Shown here: piece after piece, positions 16,909-26,066 of the stretch
Layout of the letters: each line of letters starts with the position of its first letter
Numbering within the stretch: position 1 is the stretch's first letter
Assembly: GCA_016187925.1 (NCBI GenBank)
Contig: JACPIS010000029.1
Location: 29,657-93,656 of the forward strand
DNA: 64,000 nucleotides
Reading direction: 5' to 3'
Source: Opitutia bacterium
GTDB lineage: Bacteria > Verrucomicrobiota > Verrucomicrobiia > Opitutales > Opitutaceae
Program-made: the position numbers and the translations under genes
Notes under the pieces: generated by a model
Database searches by the model: none
The model's input: the letters and a program-made list of their open reading frames with translations, nothing else
What the model was told of the DNA's origin: nothing

Positions 16909-19866
16909 ATGACCACATCCAACGGTTCCTTGCGGAAAGGCTGGACGCACGCCCTCGTGCTCCTCGCCCTTCCCTGTCTGGCGGTCGCCCAAGCGGCCTC
17001 CGATACGTCCGGCAACTCCGACGAAAACAAAGTCGTCAAGTTGGAGAAATTCACCGTCACCGGCTCCAACATTCCGACCACCGAGACGGCCGCCGAGGCC
17101 CGTACCTTCCCCGTGCAGACCATCGACCGCCGCCTGATCGAGCAGAGCGGTATTTTCAACACCACCGAGCTGCTGCAGAAGATGACCCTCGCCAACGGTG
17201 GCAGCGTGCCCTTCACGAACAACGCCACGGGATTCACCCCCGGCGCCACCTCCACTTCGCTCCGTGGCCTCGGGCCGGAGGCGACGCTCGTGCTGATCAA
17301 CGGCCGTCGCGTGGCACCGTTCCCCGTCGGCACCGGCGGCACCACGGCGTTCGTCGACCTGAACACCATTCCGCTCAACGCCATCGACCGCATCGAGGTG
17401 CTGAAGGACGGCGCCTCCGCCACCTACGGCGCCGATGCCGTCGCCGGCGTGGTCAACATCATCCTCCGCCGCGACTACAACGGCGCAGCCGCGAGCCTCA
17501 TGTACGGCAACACCACGAACAAGGACTCCTCCGAGTTCAACGCCAGCGTGGTCATGGGCGTCACGAGCGACAAGGGCAGCCTCACGATTGGGGCCAATTT
17601 CCAGAAGCGGAACGCCATTTTCAACCGCGATCGCGAATACTCGGCAGTGGCTCCTTTTCTGAGCACCAACTCCTCGCCACCGAACTTCCAGTTGTCGCGC
17701 GCGACGGTGAACGAAGCCTTGGGCCATGCGGCCGGGGCTTCGGTGGCTGGCGTGCCCGATGTGGATGACGACGGGAACCCCATCGATGTATTCTTTGGCT
17801 CCACCTTTGCGGTGCGCACCACCAACAACGGCAACCTGCCGGCCTCCGCCTATACCTTCTCGACCAGCCGCGAGTCGAAGTTTAACTTCAACGAATTCTC
17901 CGGCTCGTTCCCCGAAATCACCCGCCGCGGTGTCTTCGGCTCATGGGAGCGACAGTTCTACAGCGAGAATGCGCACTTCTACGGCGATTTCTTCCTGCAG
18001 CAGATCCATACTTTGGATGAACTGGCACCGTTTGCGACGGGCAATTTCGCCACACCCGGCCAGATAACCATCGTCATCCCCGCGCGTACGGCGAATCCGA
18101 TCCTGACCCCGGCGGAAATCGCCGCGGGCAATGGCCGTACTGCTGCCGCCGGGGCCTACAATCCGTTCAATCCCTTCAATCAGGATATCTCGGGCTCGTC
18201 CCGCATCCGTCTCGCTGAGTTTGGCAACCGCTGGATCAACAACCGGAATGTCGCCTTTGCTTTCACCAGCGGCCTGCGCATCGACAACATCGCCGACAAG
18301 TGGACCCTCGATGCCAAAGCGCGCTACAGCGAGATCAGCAACACCACGAACAACCGGTTGATCTCGACCTCGCGCCTGCTCCGGGCGCTCAATGCGGCCG
18401 ATCCGATCTTCAATCCGGCTAGCTCAAGCTATATTGGCACCACCACGCCCTACAACCCCTTCGGTTATTACCACAACCCGATCCCGTCGAATTCGGCGGT
18501 GGTCAAATACGCTACGCTCTTCCAGCGCGACATGAACTCCTCTACCGTTCTTGATGGTGGCATTTCGCTGACTACCGGCGAACTGATGGACATGCTGGCG
18601 GGCAACGTCGGTTTTGCCATTGGTGCCGATTACCGTCGCGAGGCCATTATTCAGGAGCCGGACTCTTCCATTCAATCAGGAGATATTCTCGGCACCCCCC
18701 CGGAGTCCCCCATCGATCGCCAGCGGAAGATCGCTTCGTATTTCACCGAGTTCGAAATCCCGGTCTTCAGCGACAAGCATTCGGCCGACTGGGCCCGTCG
18801 CCTGTCCGTGAATCTGGCCGCGCGCTACGAGAGCTTCCTCACCAGCAGCCGCCACGCTTTCGTACCGAAGGTCGGCCTGAGGTGGTCGCCCAAGGATGAG
18901 ACGCTCGTCTTCCGCGCCAGCTGGGGCAAGGGCTTCCGTGAGCCCTCGCTCTTTGAGCTCTATTCGCCTCCGGTCGCCGCCCTTACTCCGATTACCGACC
19001 CGATCTCCGGCGTTTTCGAGTCGGAGCAGTCAGTCACAGTGGCCGGCAATCCCAAGCTCGCCGCCGAGAACACCAAGTCCTACAACTTCGGCGTGGTCTG
19101 GTCTCCTAAAGGCCGGCTCGACGGTTTCACCATGGCGGTGGATGTCTGGCAGATCGAGCGCGACGGCACGGTTGCGTCCGATTTGCAGAATGTAGTGGAT
19201 CGCGCCACGGGTCAGATTCCCGGGGGCTTGCAACCCGGCGAGAGCATCATCCGCGACTTCGCGGGCAATCTCGTCCAGGTCAACGGCCTCTTCCGCAACC
19301 TTGGCATGTCCAAGGTCAATGGCCTCGACATCGGCAGCAGTTACGTGTGGACCCACGCCGAGTGGGGTCGCTTCGACGTCGGCGTGAATGCCGTGTATAC
19401 CCACAGCTACAAGGAAGCCTCCAATCCCGGCCAGCCGCTGGTGGAGACCATCAACGGCGAGGTGCCCGGCAGCAGCTCGGATGACGGCCGCCTGCGCTGG
19501 AAGGGCCAGGCGTTCCTGGGTTGGAACTGGAAGGGGCTCAACACGCGCCTCACCGCCAACTACACGGACGGCTTCAACGAGCTCGATGCCAGTGGTGGCG
19601 CGCCCAACGGCATCGATGGTCTGCCCCGCCACGTCGAGTCCACGGTGTTCTATGACCTGCAGGTCAGCTACAAGCTCTTCCCCTCAAAGGGCAAGAAGGA
19701 CGTGAGCTGGTGGTCCGATCTCTCGCTCACCGCGGGTTGCAACAACCTGTTCGACAAGGATCCGCCCCACGCCGAGGGCAACGGTGGCAACTCGAACGGT
19801 TATCCCGGCTTCCTTTACACCGCCGTGGGTCGCTTCGTCTACTTCGGTATCGACAAGAAACTCTAA
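16909..19866 (+). CDS. TonB-dependent outer-membrane receptor
   Basis: A 985-residue receptor with a signal peptide (ALVLLALPCLAVAQA), a TonB-box-like mature start (VVKLEKFTVTGSNIP) and a plug domain (about 60-190) with LRGLGPEATLVLINGRRVAP and IDRIEVLKDGASATYGADAVAGVVNII. A 22-strand type barrel follows, ending with the NNLFDKDPPHAEGNGG loop and the terminal strand GRFVYFGIDKKL. It resembles the large receptors of Opitutaceae and Xanthomonadaceae that import glycans, vitamins or peptides. No substrate-specific enzyme is adjacent, so the ligand is unknown. GC content is ordinary for the window. Confidence 0.93.
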   Translation: MTTSNGSLRKGWTHALVLLALPCLAVAQAASDTSGNSDENKVVKLEKFTVTGSNIPTTETAAEARTFPVQTIDRRLIEQSGIFNTTELLQKMTLANGGSVPFTNNATGFTPGATSTSLRGLGPEATLVLINGRRVAPFPVGTGGTTAFVDLNTIPLNAIDRIEVLKDGASATYGADAVAGVVNIILRRDYNGAAASLMYGNTTNKDSSEFNASVVMGVTSDKGSLTIGANFQKRNAIFNRDREYSAVAPFLSTNSSPPNFQLSRATVNEALGHAAGASVAGVPDVDDDGNPIDVFFGSTFAVRTTNNGNLPASAYTFSTSRESKFNFNEFSGSFPEITRRGVFGSWERQFYSENAHFYGDFFLQQIHTLDELAPFATGNFATPGQITIVIPARTANPILTPAEIAAGNGRTAAAGAYNPFNPFNQDISGSSRIRLAEFGNRWINNRNVAFAFTSGLRIDNIADKWTLDAKARYSEISNTTNNRLISTSRLLRALNAADPIFNPASSSYIGTTTPYNPFGYYHNPIPSNSAVVKYATLFQRDMNSSTVLDGGISLTTGELMDMLAGNVGFAIGADYRREAIIQEPDSSIQSGDILGTPPESPIDRQRKIASYFTEFEIPVFSDKHSADWARRLSVNLAARYESFLTSSRHAFVPKVGLRWSPKDETLVFRASWGKGFREPSLFELYSPPVAALTPITDPISGVFESEQSVTVAGNPKLAAENTKSYNFGVVWSPKGRLDGFTMAVDVWQIERDGTVASDLQNVVDRATGQIPGGLQPGESIIRDFAGNLVQVNGLFRNLGMSKVNGLDIGSSYVWTHAEWGRFDVGVNAVYTHSYKEASNPGQPLVETINGEVPGSSSDDGRLRWKGQAFLGWNWKGLNTRLTANYTDGFNELDASGGAPNGIDGLPRHVESTVFYDLQVSYKLFPSKGKKDVSWWSDLSLTAGCNNLFDKDPPHAEGNGGNSNGYPGFLYTAVGRFVYFGIDKKL

Positions 19867-19945
19867 CTCACAGTTCACCGGCCTCCGTTCGCCCTGCGGG
19901 CGGAGGCCGATCCGGGCGGCTCGAATCATTCGGGCGCCCGCTCGC

Positions 19946-19983
19946 CAAAACTCCTGCTCCTCCTCTGAGGCGCGGGAGTTTTG
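19946..19983 (+). terminator. Putative terminator of the first TonB receptor
   Basis: CAAAACTCC (19946-19954) is complementary to GGAGTTTTG (19975-19983). The stem has A-rich and T-rich flanks built into its arms, so it could act in both directions. Confidence 0.7.
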
Positions 19984-20140
19984 TGCTTTGTCCATCAAAA
20001 CGCGTCAATGCTGGGCGGATGGGCGGTCTCGGGCGCATCCGGTGTCGCGGGAGACGACAGGAAGAAGTCTTCCTGAAGGGCCGGTCGCGGAGCACAGACA
20101 TCCCACAGCGCACCCGACTTCCGGCGCCAACTTCGTATCC

Positions 20141-20228
20141 TGTCATTCTGAGCGCAGCGAAGAATCCACGCGTACGAATCCTGCATCGCGCCCGAGCACG
20201 TGGATCCTTCGCTTCGCTCAGGATGACA
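20141..20228. repeat. Interspersed inverted repeat, family A copy 1
   Basis: Its ends TGTCATTCTGAGCGCAGCGA and TCGCTTCGCTCAGGATGACA are inverted repeats with few mismatches around a core of about 30 bases. A second copy lies at 53860-53946. No coding capacity is visible. Confidence 0.85.
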
Positions 20229-20279
20229 TGCAAAAGAGGACCGAAACGAGTTCTTGTGGGACGGCTGTGGTCGCGGAGC

Positions 20280-20423
20280 GTTGGTTCGAACAACATCTTC
20301 GAGCAGCTGGCGCCGTTCGCGGCGAGCGCATTCAACGACAACTACGACACACGTCCACACAACAACAGCGGACGCTTCATCTGCACGAGCATTCGCAAGG
20401 AGTTCCAAGCAGGGTTTCGTTAG
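20280..20423 (+). pseudogene. Relic: C-terminal end of a TonB-dependent receptor
   Basis: The frame encodes NNIFEQLAPFAASAFNDNY, then DTRPHNNSGRFICTSIRKEF, followed by five extra residues and TAG. The NN[IV]F(D/E) turn and the closing RF-x-x-x-x-x-RKEF strand are the hallmark of TonB receptor C-termini, where the protein normally ends in Phe; here the stop after KEF is lost. Nothing upstream in this frame looks like a receptor, and the family A repeat lies 50 bases before it. It is most likely the remains of a third tandem receptor. Confidence 0.7.
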
Positions 20424-20679
20424 GGTTCCATTCGAGCGCGTTCCCGGAAGGAGGCGCGCCTTTTTGCGCCCACGGGCGGAACAGCCTTCGCGCCTGCTGA
20501 AAATGTGCTCTCGGGCGCACGCGGCAAACCGCCGACATGTCTTAGTAATTTGCATAGTTGGTCGTATTCAATGCCGTGGCAGACGACGGCCCGTTGCGTT
20601 GCCCTGCCGGCCTGCGAGAAATACGCACCCCTGCCGCCGAGTCTCGGCGGCTGCACACACCCAACCCTAGGCAGAAATA

Positions 20680-23481
20680 ATGAACTCGCACATTGCTGCA
20701 TTGTGGAAGGGCCTTTGGCGCACACTCGCGCTATCGGCCGTTCCCGCCCTCGCGGTGGCTCAAAGCGCCCCCGCTTCCGATAAGATAGAAGAATCCGTTA
20801 AACTGGAGAAATTCACCATCACCGGCTCGCGGCTAGCGCCACCTGACTTCGAGGGGGCATTGCCAGTGACCAGTTACAGTGCTGCGGAAATTGCCAAAGA
20901 CTCGACTGCGCAGACGATTAATAATTTTCTGCGTTTCAATCCAACCAGCTTCGGTGGTGGCAATATCGACGAAGGCACGGTCAATGGTGGCAATGGTACA
21001 GCAGTCATTGGTTTGCGCGGCCTACCGACACTGACCCTCGTCAACGGCCGCCGCGTGACGGTTCCGGATACCAATCAGATTCCGCTGAGCGCGATTGATC
21101 GTGTCGAGGTGCTGAAGGATGGTAACGGCGCTGTTTACGGCGCCGATGCCGTTGGTGGCGTCATCAATATCATCACAAAACACAATTTTGTTGGCGCGCA
21201 ATTTGACATCGGCTATCAAAATACCACGCGCAACGACATTAGTTCTCGTCGCTTTGAGGCTGTGTTTGGCGGAACCTTTGGAGACCGAGGCAATTTCACG
21301 ATGGGCGTGGCCTTCTTCAAACAGAACGATCTTTTTTCCAAGGACCGCGACGAACTCACCAACACGTCGGATCGCTCTTTTGGAGCGACTAGTTCTACGC
21401 CAAATCCCGGGAAATTCAATTTGAGCCCGGCGCAGGCCTTGGCTATGTTTGGCGTGGTTAACTCTGGAACAGTTTCTTACAGAGTTAAAAACAGCGTGCG
21501 CCAGGCATCTTCCCCGACCGACTTTCGGGTTGGCCTATATGGTAACGTGCCGGCGGATCAGTCAGACAGGTTTACCTTTTCAATCTACACTCCCACGGTA
21601 CGCCCCGCGCAGCGCTACAATTATTGGAGTAGCGCCGACTACAAACTGTTCAAAAACAGTGAAGCAGCTTCTTTCTACACGGATTTAAATTATTTATATT
21701 CCGTCTCGCATGCTGGTCTTGCACCTTCGCCGGCTCCTTTTCGGAGCAACAGCTCTGATGGTAATTTTACCATCAAGAAAAATTACTATTGGAATCAGCA
21801 GGTGTTTGGAGTCAACGCGACTGACATCACAAGCTGGGACTACCGTTTCGTAGATTTCGGGCCACGTGATGACAAGACGACATTCCGAAACTTTGCCGGC
21901 ACTTTTGGGCTCAAAGGCGACGTCACCGACCGGATCAGCTACGATGTATCATATTTTTGGAATCGCAGTGAGCAGCTCGACGAGGAGCAGAACGGTGTAA
22001 ATCGTGCTCGTTTACTGGAGATACTGGAAGGTCGTAATCCGACGTTTGTCGGCCCGCGCAGCTTCAATCCGTTCACGAATCCATTCGACTCCGGTGTCGT
22101 CTCCAACGACCCGGAAATGCTTAGATATATCAATTTCACGCCGCGCACTCAGCGTGATTCTACGACTCGCGTGCTTAACGCGATTGCTACTTTCAAACCC
22201 ATTGACTTGGCAGCTGGCCAGATACAAGCTGTAGCCGGTTGGGAGGAGCGCTGGGAGGATTTTGAACGCATTCCGGATTTGCAAAAAGAAAATGCGGCTG
22301 GCTCAGGCTGGAATTCGACGACCTACCAGAGCACCCACTTCAAGATCAAGTCGACCTTCGGTGAAGTGGTCATTCCTCTGCTCAAGGACATCCCCTTCGC
22401 CAAGTCCATGCAGCTGGGTGCCGCGATTCGTCACGAAACCTTCAGTCATTTCGACAAGACGCCCACTATTCTGCGATTTTATGTGCGCGATCAGATTAAC
22501 AAGGAATTGACCGCGCGCATTTCTTACTCGGAAGGCTTTACCATTCCGACGCCGGGCCAATTAGATCCAACCGTCGCCCAGAGTTTTCCAAACGTCTTCA
22601 TGCCATGGCTTGGAGTTTCCGATCAGGCCAACCAAGGCGTACTTCTCGCGGGCAATCCTGCTCTGAAGCCCACTACTTCCAAAAGTTACAATCTTGGCAT
22701 TATCTGGGCTCCACATCAGGTGAAAAACTTCTCGCTGGCACTTGATTACTACAAGATTGAGCAGGACGATATCATCGTCCAAGATCCTCAACTTTACATT
22801 GATGCCTTTGCCCGTGGTGGTGGTGTCACGGCAGGTTCGAATGGCACATTCATCAAGAACAACAACGCGCCATATGCTGATCGTATCATCGTCGATACAG
22901 ATGGCAGTGCTACCGGTATACCAGGCTATATCGTTCAGGTATTGGACGTGCGTAACGAGAACTTGGCGCAGCTCAAGCTCGCTGCCCTCGATATCAACGC
23001 CAGTTATTTCTACAATATCGGAGCGTGGGGGCGCCTGAACTGGCACTTGTTGCTCACACGTTCTTTCAAATACGATATCGACAAAATTCCCGGCGCCCTA
23101 CCCACCACGCACTATGCTGGTTATTTCAGTCCGAATGACGGCATTGGGCCGGGTACGGTGCCCAAATGGAAGGGCAATCTGACGATGGCGTGGGACTTCC
23201 GGAACTTCTCCACCGCTGTAAAGTACAACTACACTGGCGCATTCAAAGAAGATCCCAACGGTGGCAGCGATTTCACAAGCACCGTTCCGGCTTGGCCCAC
23301 GATTGACGCACAGGTTTCCTACACTTATCCGAAGACTAAGACGACCGTTCGGGTTGGTGTGACAAACGCTTTCAACAAGATGCCTCCTAAGGCTGAGTCC
23401 GCATTCCAAGACAAATATGATCGGTCCAGCCATAATATTCTCGGGGCGCAGTATAACGTAAGCATCTCCCAGCGTTTCTAA
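20680..23481 (+). CDS. TonB-dependent outer-membrane receptor (second)
   Basis: A 933-residue receptor with a signal peptide (TLALSAVPALAVAQS), the TonB-box-like SVKLEKFTITGSRLAP, a plug with VIGLRGLPTLTLVNGRRVTV and IDRVEVLKDGNGAVYGADAV, and a beta-barrel ending YNVSISQRF. Codon choice is clearly different from the first receptor: many more A/T third positions (gat, aat, att, ttt), so it may have been gained recently. It has its own perfect terminator. The ligand is unknown; the plug and barrel share only general layout with the first receptor, so they probably import different compounds. Confidence 0.93.
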   Translation: MNSHIAALWKGLWRTLALSAVPALAVAQSAPASDKIEESVKLEKFTITGSRLAPPDFEGALPVTSYSAAEIAKDSTAQTINNFLRFNPTSFGGGNIDEGTVNGGNGTAVIGLRGLPTLTLVNGRRVTVPDTNQIPLSAIDRVEVLKDGNGAVYGADAVGGVINIITKHNFVGAQFDIGYQNTTRNDISSRRFEAVFGGTFGDRGNFTMGVAFFKQNDLFSKDRDELTNTSDRSFGATSSTPNPGKFNLSPAQALAMFGVVNSGTVSYRVKNSVRQASSPTDFRVGLYGNVPADQSDRFTFSIYTPTVRPAQRYNYWSSADYKLFKNSEAASFYTDLNYLYSVSHAGLAPSPAPFRSNSSDGNFTIKKNYYWNQQVFGVNATDITSWDYRFVDFGPRDDKTTFRNFAGTFGLKGDVTDRISYDVSYFWNRSEQLDEEQNGVNRARLLEILEGRNPTFVGPRSFNPFTNPFDSGVVSNDPEMLRYINFTPRTQRDSTTRVLNAIATFKPIDLAAGQIQAVAGWEERWEDFERIPDLQKENAAGSGWNSTTYQSTHFKIKSTFGEVVIPLLKDIPFAKSMQLGAAIRHETFSHFDKTPTILRFYVRDQINKELTARISYSEGFTIPTPGQLDPTVAQSFPNVFMPWLGVSDQANQGVLLAGNPALKPTTSKSYNLGIIWAPHQVKNFSLALDYYKIEQDDIIVQDPQLYIDAFARGGGVTAGSNGTFIKNNNAPYADRIIVDTDGSATGIPGYIVQVLDVRNENLAQLKLAALDINASYFYNIGAWGRLNWHLLLTRSFKYDIDKIPGALPTTHYAGYFSPNDGIGPGTVPKWKGNLTMAWDFRNFSTAVKYNYTGAFKEDPNGGSDFTSTVPAWPTIDAQVSYTYPKTKTTVRVGVTNAFNKMPPKAESAFQDKYDRSSHNILGAQYNVSISQRF

Positions 23482-23512
23482 ATACGAGAAACCAGCTCAC
23501 CCGGTCTCGCTC

Positions 23513-23544
23513 AAGCGCGCCTACTCAGTAGGCGCGCTTTTTTT
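23513..23544 (+). terminator. Rho-independent terminator of the second TonB receptor
   Basis: GCGCGCCTAC (23515-23524) and GTAGGCGCGC (23528-23537) form a perfect stem with a 3-base loop, preceded by AA and followed by seven T residues. Confidence 0.96.
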
Positions 23545-23572
23545 GCCGCATTTCCAGTCTCGCTGTACAGCG

Positions 23573-24145
23573 ATGGAAAATTATATTTACTCCATGCTCG
23601 CGATTATCTTCACCCTGCTCGGGCTTGTGGTGTTGCTCGTGATCGTCGGCCTGTGCCTGCCCTCACGCGTCACCGTCGAGCGCTCCCTCACCATCGACCG
23701 GCCGGCGGAGAAAATCTTCCCGTGGGCCGCGGACCTGAAACTCTGGCCGCAGTGGACCGTCTGGAACGCCACCGAAGACCCCTCGCTGGCCTACACCTAT
23801 CCCGGTCCGACCACCGGCCCCGGCGGATCGATGGTCTGGACGGCGAAGAAGATGGGCGCCGGCTCGCTGAAGTTCGTGCACTTCGAGGCCGGCAGGGCGC
23901 TGCACTACGAACTCGTGATGCCGGCCCACGGCACGAAGGTCTATGGCGAGATCGAGTTCGAGTCGGCTGGCGGCGGCGCCACGCGCGTGACCTGGCTCGA
24001 TGAGGTCGACCTGGGCGGCAACCCGTTCAAGAAGCTCTTCGGCCCGATGCTGAAAAAGACGCTCGGCCGCTGCTTCGAGCGCAACCTGCAGGGCCTGAAG
24101 ACCGCAGCACTGTCCGGCCAGGCCGCCGGGCCCGGCCCGAAATGA
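23573..24145 (+). CDS. SRPBCC-family (START-like) membrane-anchored protein
   Basis: A 190-residue protein. An N-terminal membrane helix (SMLAIIFTLLGLVVLLVIVG) is followed by a polyketide-cyclase/SRPBCC fold: VTVERSLTIDRPAEKIFPWAADLKLWPQWTVWN, then MPAHGTKVYGEIEF and the long C-terminal helix (LKKTLGRCFERNLQGLKTA). These folds bind hydrophobic ligands. It is 15 bases upstream of an AraC-type regulator on the same strand and may share its transcript. An upstream Met at 23543 lies in the terminator tail of the previous gene, so 23573 is preferred. Confidence 0.85.
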   Translation: MENYIYSMLAIIFTLLGLVVLLVIVGLCLPSRVTVERSLTIDRPAEKIFPWAADLKLWPQWTVWNATEDPSLAYTYPGPTTGPGGSMVWTAKKMGAGSLKFVHFEAGRALHYELVMPAHGTKVYGEIEFESAGGGATRVTWLDEVDLGGNPFKKLFGPMLKKTLGRCFERNLQGLKTAALSGQAAGPGPK

Positions 24146-24160
24146 CGCCCTCCATCCCGG

Positions 24161-25066
24161 ATGGAATCCGCCGGATGGTTTGAGCTTCCCGCGTTCACGC
24201 CCCGTTCCAAGGTTTGCACCATGGCCGCCGTACTCCAATCGCGCACGATTCTCTGCGGGAGCGGTCGGCAGTACCATTACTCGGGCGCGATGCCGCTGGG
24301 CATCCGGACATTTCGCGGAGGTTTGGCGCACTATCAGACAGCCGGAGGCCGCTATGCGGTCGACGACGGTTGCTGGCTGATCCTCAACGAGGGCGAGCGG
24401 TACACCCTCGACATCCAGTCGCCGGCGCCCGTCCGTTCCACGGTCGTGTTTTTCCCCGCCGGGTGGGCGGACTTGGTCGCGCGACTCTACCGTGAGCGCC
24501 CCGAATTACTGCTGGATGAACCCGGGGCTCCCGGGGCCCCCGTCCGGTTTCTTGAGGCCACGGTGCCGCACGACGAAACGATTTCACCCCGCCTGCAGGC
24601 CCTCGACGCGGCGTGTCGCGGGCAATCCGTGGAAAATGGCTGGCTGGAGGAACGGCTGCGCGACCTGCTGGCGGCGATGCTGCTCAGCCAGCGCGATCAT
24701 CAGCGTCGGGCCGCCCGTCTGCCGGCGGCCCGGGCCGGCACGCGCAAGGAGCTTTACCGCCGGCTCTGCCGCGGGCGCGATTTCATGCGTGCGGAGGCAT
24801 TGGGCGCGCCCGCGCTGGTGGAGGCGGCGGCGCATGCCTGTCTCTCGCCCTATCATTTTCAGCGCGCCTACACGGCGTGCTTTGGTGAAAGTCCCCACGC
24901 CACCGCGCGGCGGGTGCGGCTCGATCAGGCCGAGCGCCTGCTGCGGCAAACGCGTCAGCCGGCCACCGAGATCGCGGCGGCGGTCGGCTATGAGAGCTAC
25001 GGGGCCTTCTCCACGGCGTTCGTCCGCCGCCGGAAGATGACCCCGACGGCGTTTCGCAAGAATTAG
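24161..25066 (+). CDS. AraC-family transcriptional regulator
   Basis: A 301-residue regulator with an N-terminal cupin-like sensing part (RYAVDDGCWLILNEGERYTL) and two C-terminal helix-turn-helix motifs: ALVEAAAHACLSPYHFQRAYTACFGESP and the second around ATEIAAAVGYESYGAFSTAFVRRRKMTP. It probably controls neighbouring genes such as the SRPBCC protein before it or the glyoxalase-like protein after it. The Met at 24161 gives the length used; a Met at 24221 (MAAVLQSRT) is an alternative that would remove 20 residues. Confidence 0.87.
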   Translation: MESAGWFELPAFTPRSKVCTMAAVLQSRTILCGSGRQYHYSGAMPLGIRTFRGGLAHYQTAGGRYAVDDGCWLILNEGERYTLDIQSPAPVRSTVVFFPAGWADLVARLYRERPELLLDEPGAPGAPVRFLEATVPHDETISPRLQALDAACRGQSVENGWLEERLRDLLAAMLLSQRDHQRRAARLPAARAGTRKELYRRLCRGRDFMRAEALGAPALVEAAAHACLSPYHFQRAYTACFGESPHATARRVRLDQAERLLRQTRQPATEIAAAVGYESYGAFSTAFVRRRKMTPTAFRKN

Positions 25067-25120
25067 GAGGCGCCGGGCCGGCAGGTTCTGGTAGAGTCCG
25101 CCGCCGGTCAAATCCACCCC

Positions 25121-25504
25121 ATGAGCCCTCCCAACCACGCGCTCGGCGGCCTGATGCAGGTCGCCATCACCACCAAGAACGTCCCCGCGCTCGCCGCCTA
25201 TTACCGCGATGTGGTCGGCCTGAAACATCTCTTCGATGCCGGTCCGAATCTCTCCTTCTTCGATCTCGGCGGCGTGCGGCTGATGATCAGCGTGCCGTCG
25301 TCCCCGGAGTTGGATCACCCGGCCTCGGTCTTCTACTATCGCGTGGCGGATATCGAGGCAGCCCACGCCGCGCTCAAGGCGCGCGGAGCACGCGAGGAGC
25401 GCCCGCCCGGTCTGACGGCCCGCATGCCCGACCACGAACTGTGGACCTCGTTCTTCCGTGATCCCGACGACAACCTGTTCGCACTGATGTGCGAGAAGCG
25501 CTGA
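25121..25504 (+). CDS. VOC-family (glyoxalase/bleomycin-resistance-like) protein
   Basis: A 127-residue single-domain protein with the beta-alpha-beta-beta-beta modules of vicinal oxygen chelate enzymes: MQVAITTKNVPALAAYYRDVVGL at the N-terminus, DLGGVRLMISVP, then VFYYRVADIEAAHAALKARG and the C-terminal FFRDPDDNLFALMCEK with the usual terminal Glu. The family includes glyoxalases, dioxygenases and resistance proteins; the substrate cannot be read from the sequence. It is 54 bases after the AraC regulator. Confidence 0.88.
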   Translation: MSPPNHALGGLMQVAITTKNVPALAAYYRDVVGLKHLFDAGPNLSFFDLGGVRLMISVPSSPELDHPASVFYYRVADIEAAHAALKARGAREERPPGLTARMPDHELWTSFFRDPDDNLFALMCEKR

Positions 25505-25532
25505 TCTCCCGCTTGCGCCCGGAGATTGTCCG

Positions 25533-26066
25533 ATGAATCCACGCCGCCAGTTTCTGAAAGCCTCCACGTTGCTGGGCGCAGCGCTCTTTGCCGGGTCGGG
25601 TTTTGCGCAATTATCCCCCGCGGCGGCCGCGACTCCGCCGAGCGCGAATCCCAAGACACCAGTCCGTCTGCCCGCGCTCGGCCCGGAATTAGTGCGGACC
25701 TTTGTCGTGGCGGCGCATGGCGACCTCGCCAAGACCCAGGCGATGCTCGCCGAGGAGCCGCATCTTCTCAACGCCACCTGGGACTGGGGCGGGGGCGACT
25801 TTGAAACCGCGCTGGGCGGCGCCTCGCACATGGGTCGGCGCGACATCGCCCTGTTTCTGCTCGGCCAAGGTGCGCGCCTCGACATTTTTGCGGCCACGAT
25901 GCTTGGGTATCTCAACGTCGTGGAGGCCGTGCTCACGGTGCGCCCCGACGCGCTCAAGTGCCCCGGTCCCCACGGCATTCCGCTCGTTGTGCACGCGCAG
26001 AAGGGCGGCGCCGAGGCCGCCACCGTGCTCGCCTACCTGCAGAAGCTCACGGCGCGCCCGGCTTGA
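25533..26066 (+). CDS. Tat-exported ankyrin-repeat protein
   Basis: A 177-residue protein. The N-terminus NPRRQFLKASTLLGAALFAGSG is a twin-arginine signal, so it is exported folded. The mature part has ankyrin-like helices: LVRTFVVAAHGDLAKTQAMLAEEPHLLNATWDWGGGDFETALGGASHMGRRDIALFLL in pieces, then GARLDIFAATMLGYLNVVEAVL. It would act as a small periplasmic binding protein; no partner is evident. Its last 20 bases overlap the end of the convergent dehydrogenase gene. Confidence 0.85.
   Translation: MNPRRQFLKASTLLGAALFAGSGFAQLSPAAAATPPSANPKTPVRLPALGPELVRTFVVAAHGDLAKTQAMLAEEPHLLNATWDWGGGDFETALGGASHMGRRDIALFLLGQGARLDIFAATMLGYLNVVEAVLTVRPDALKCPGPHGIPLVVHAQKGGAEAATVLAYLQKLTARPA

Larger units (their letters stand above)
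19867..20679. other. 813-base spacer between TonB receptors: terminator, repeat and receptor relic
   Basis: There is no intact gene here. In order it holds a dyad CGGCCTCCG/CGGAGGCCG (19879-19909), a terminator, an interspersed TGTCATTCTGAG element (20141-20228), the C-terminal relic of a further TonB receptor (20280-20423) and a hairpin ending CGCGCCTTTTT (near 20467) that may be that relic's terminator. The last 200 bases should contain the promoter of the second receptor; I could not place -35 and -10 boxes with confidence. Confidence 0.7.

Noticed and set aside
19868..20341. Open frames in the spacer between the TonB receptors
   Set aside because: They read through the family A repeat and terminator and have no domain; only the C-terminal receptor relic in one plus frame is recognisable.
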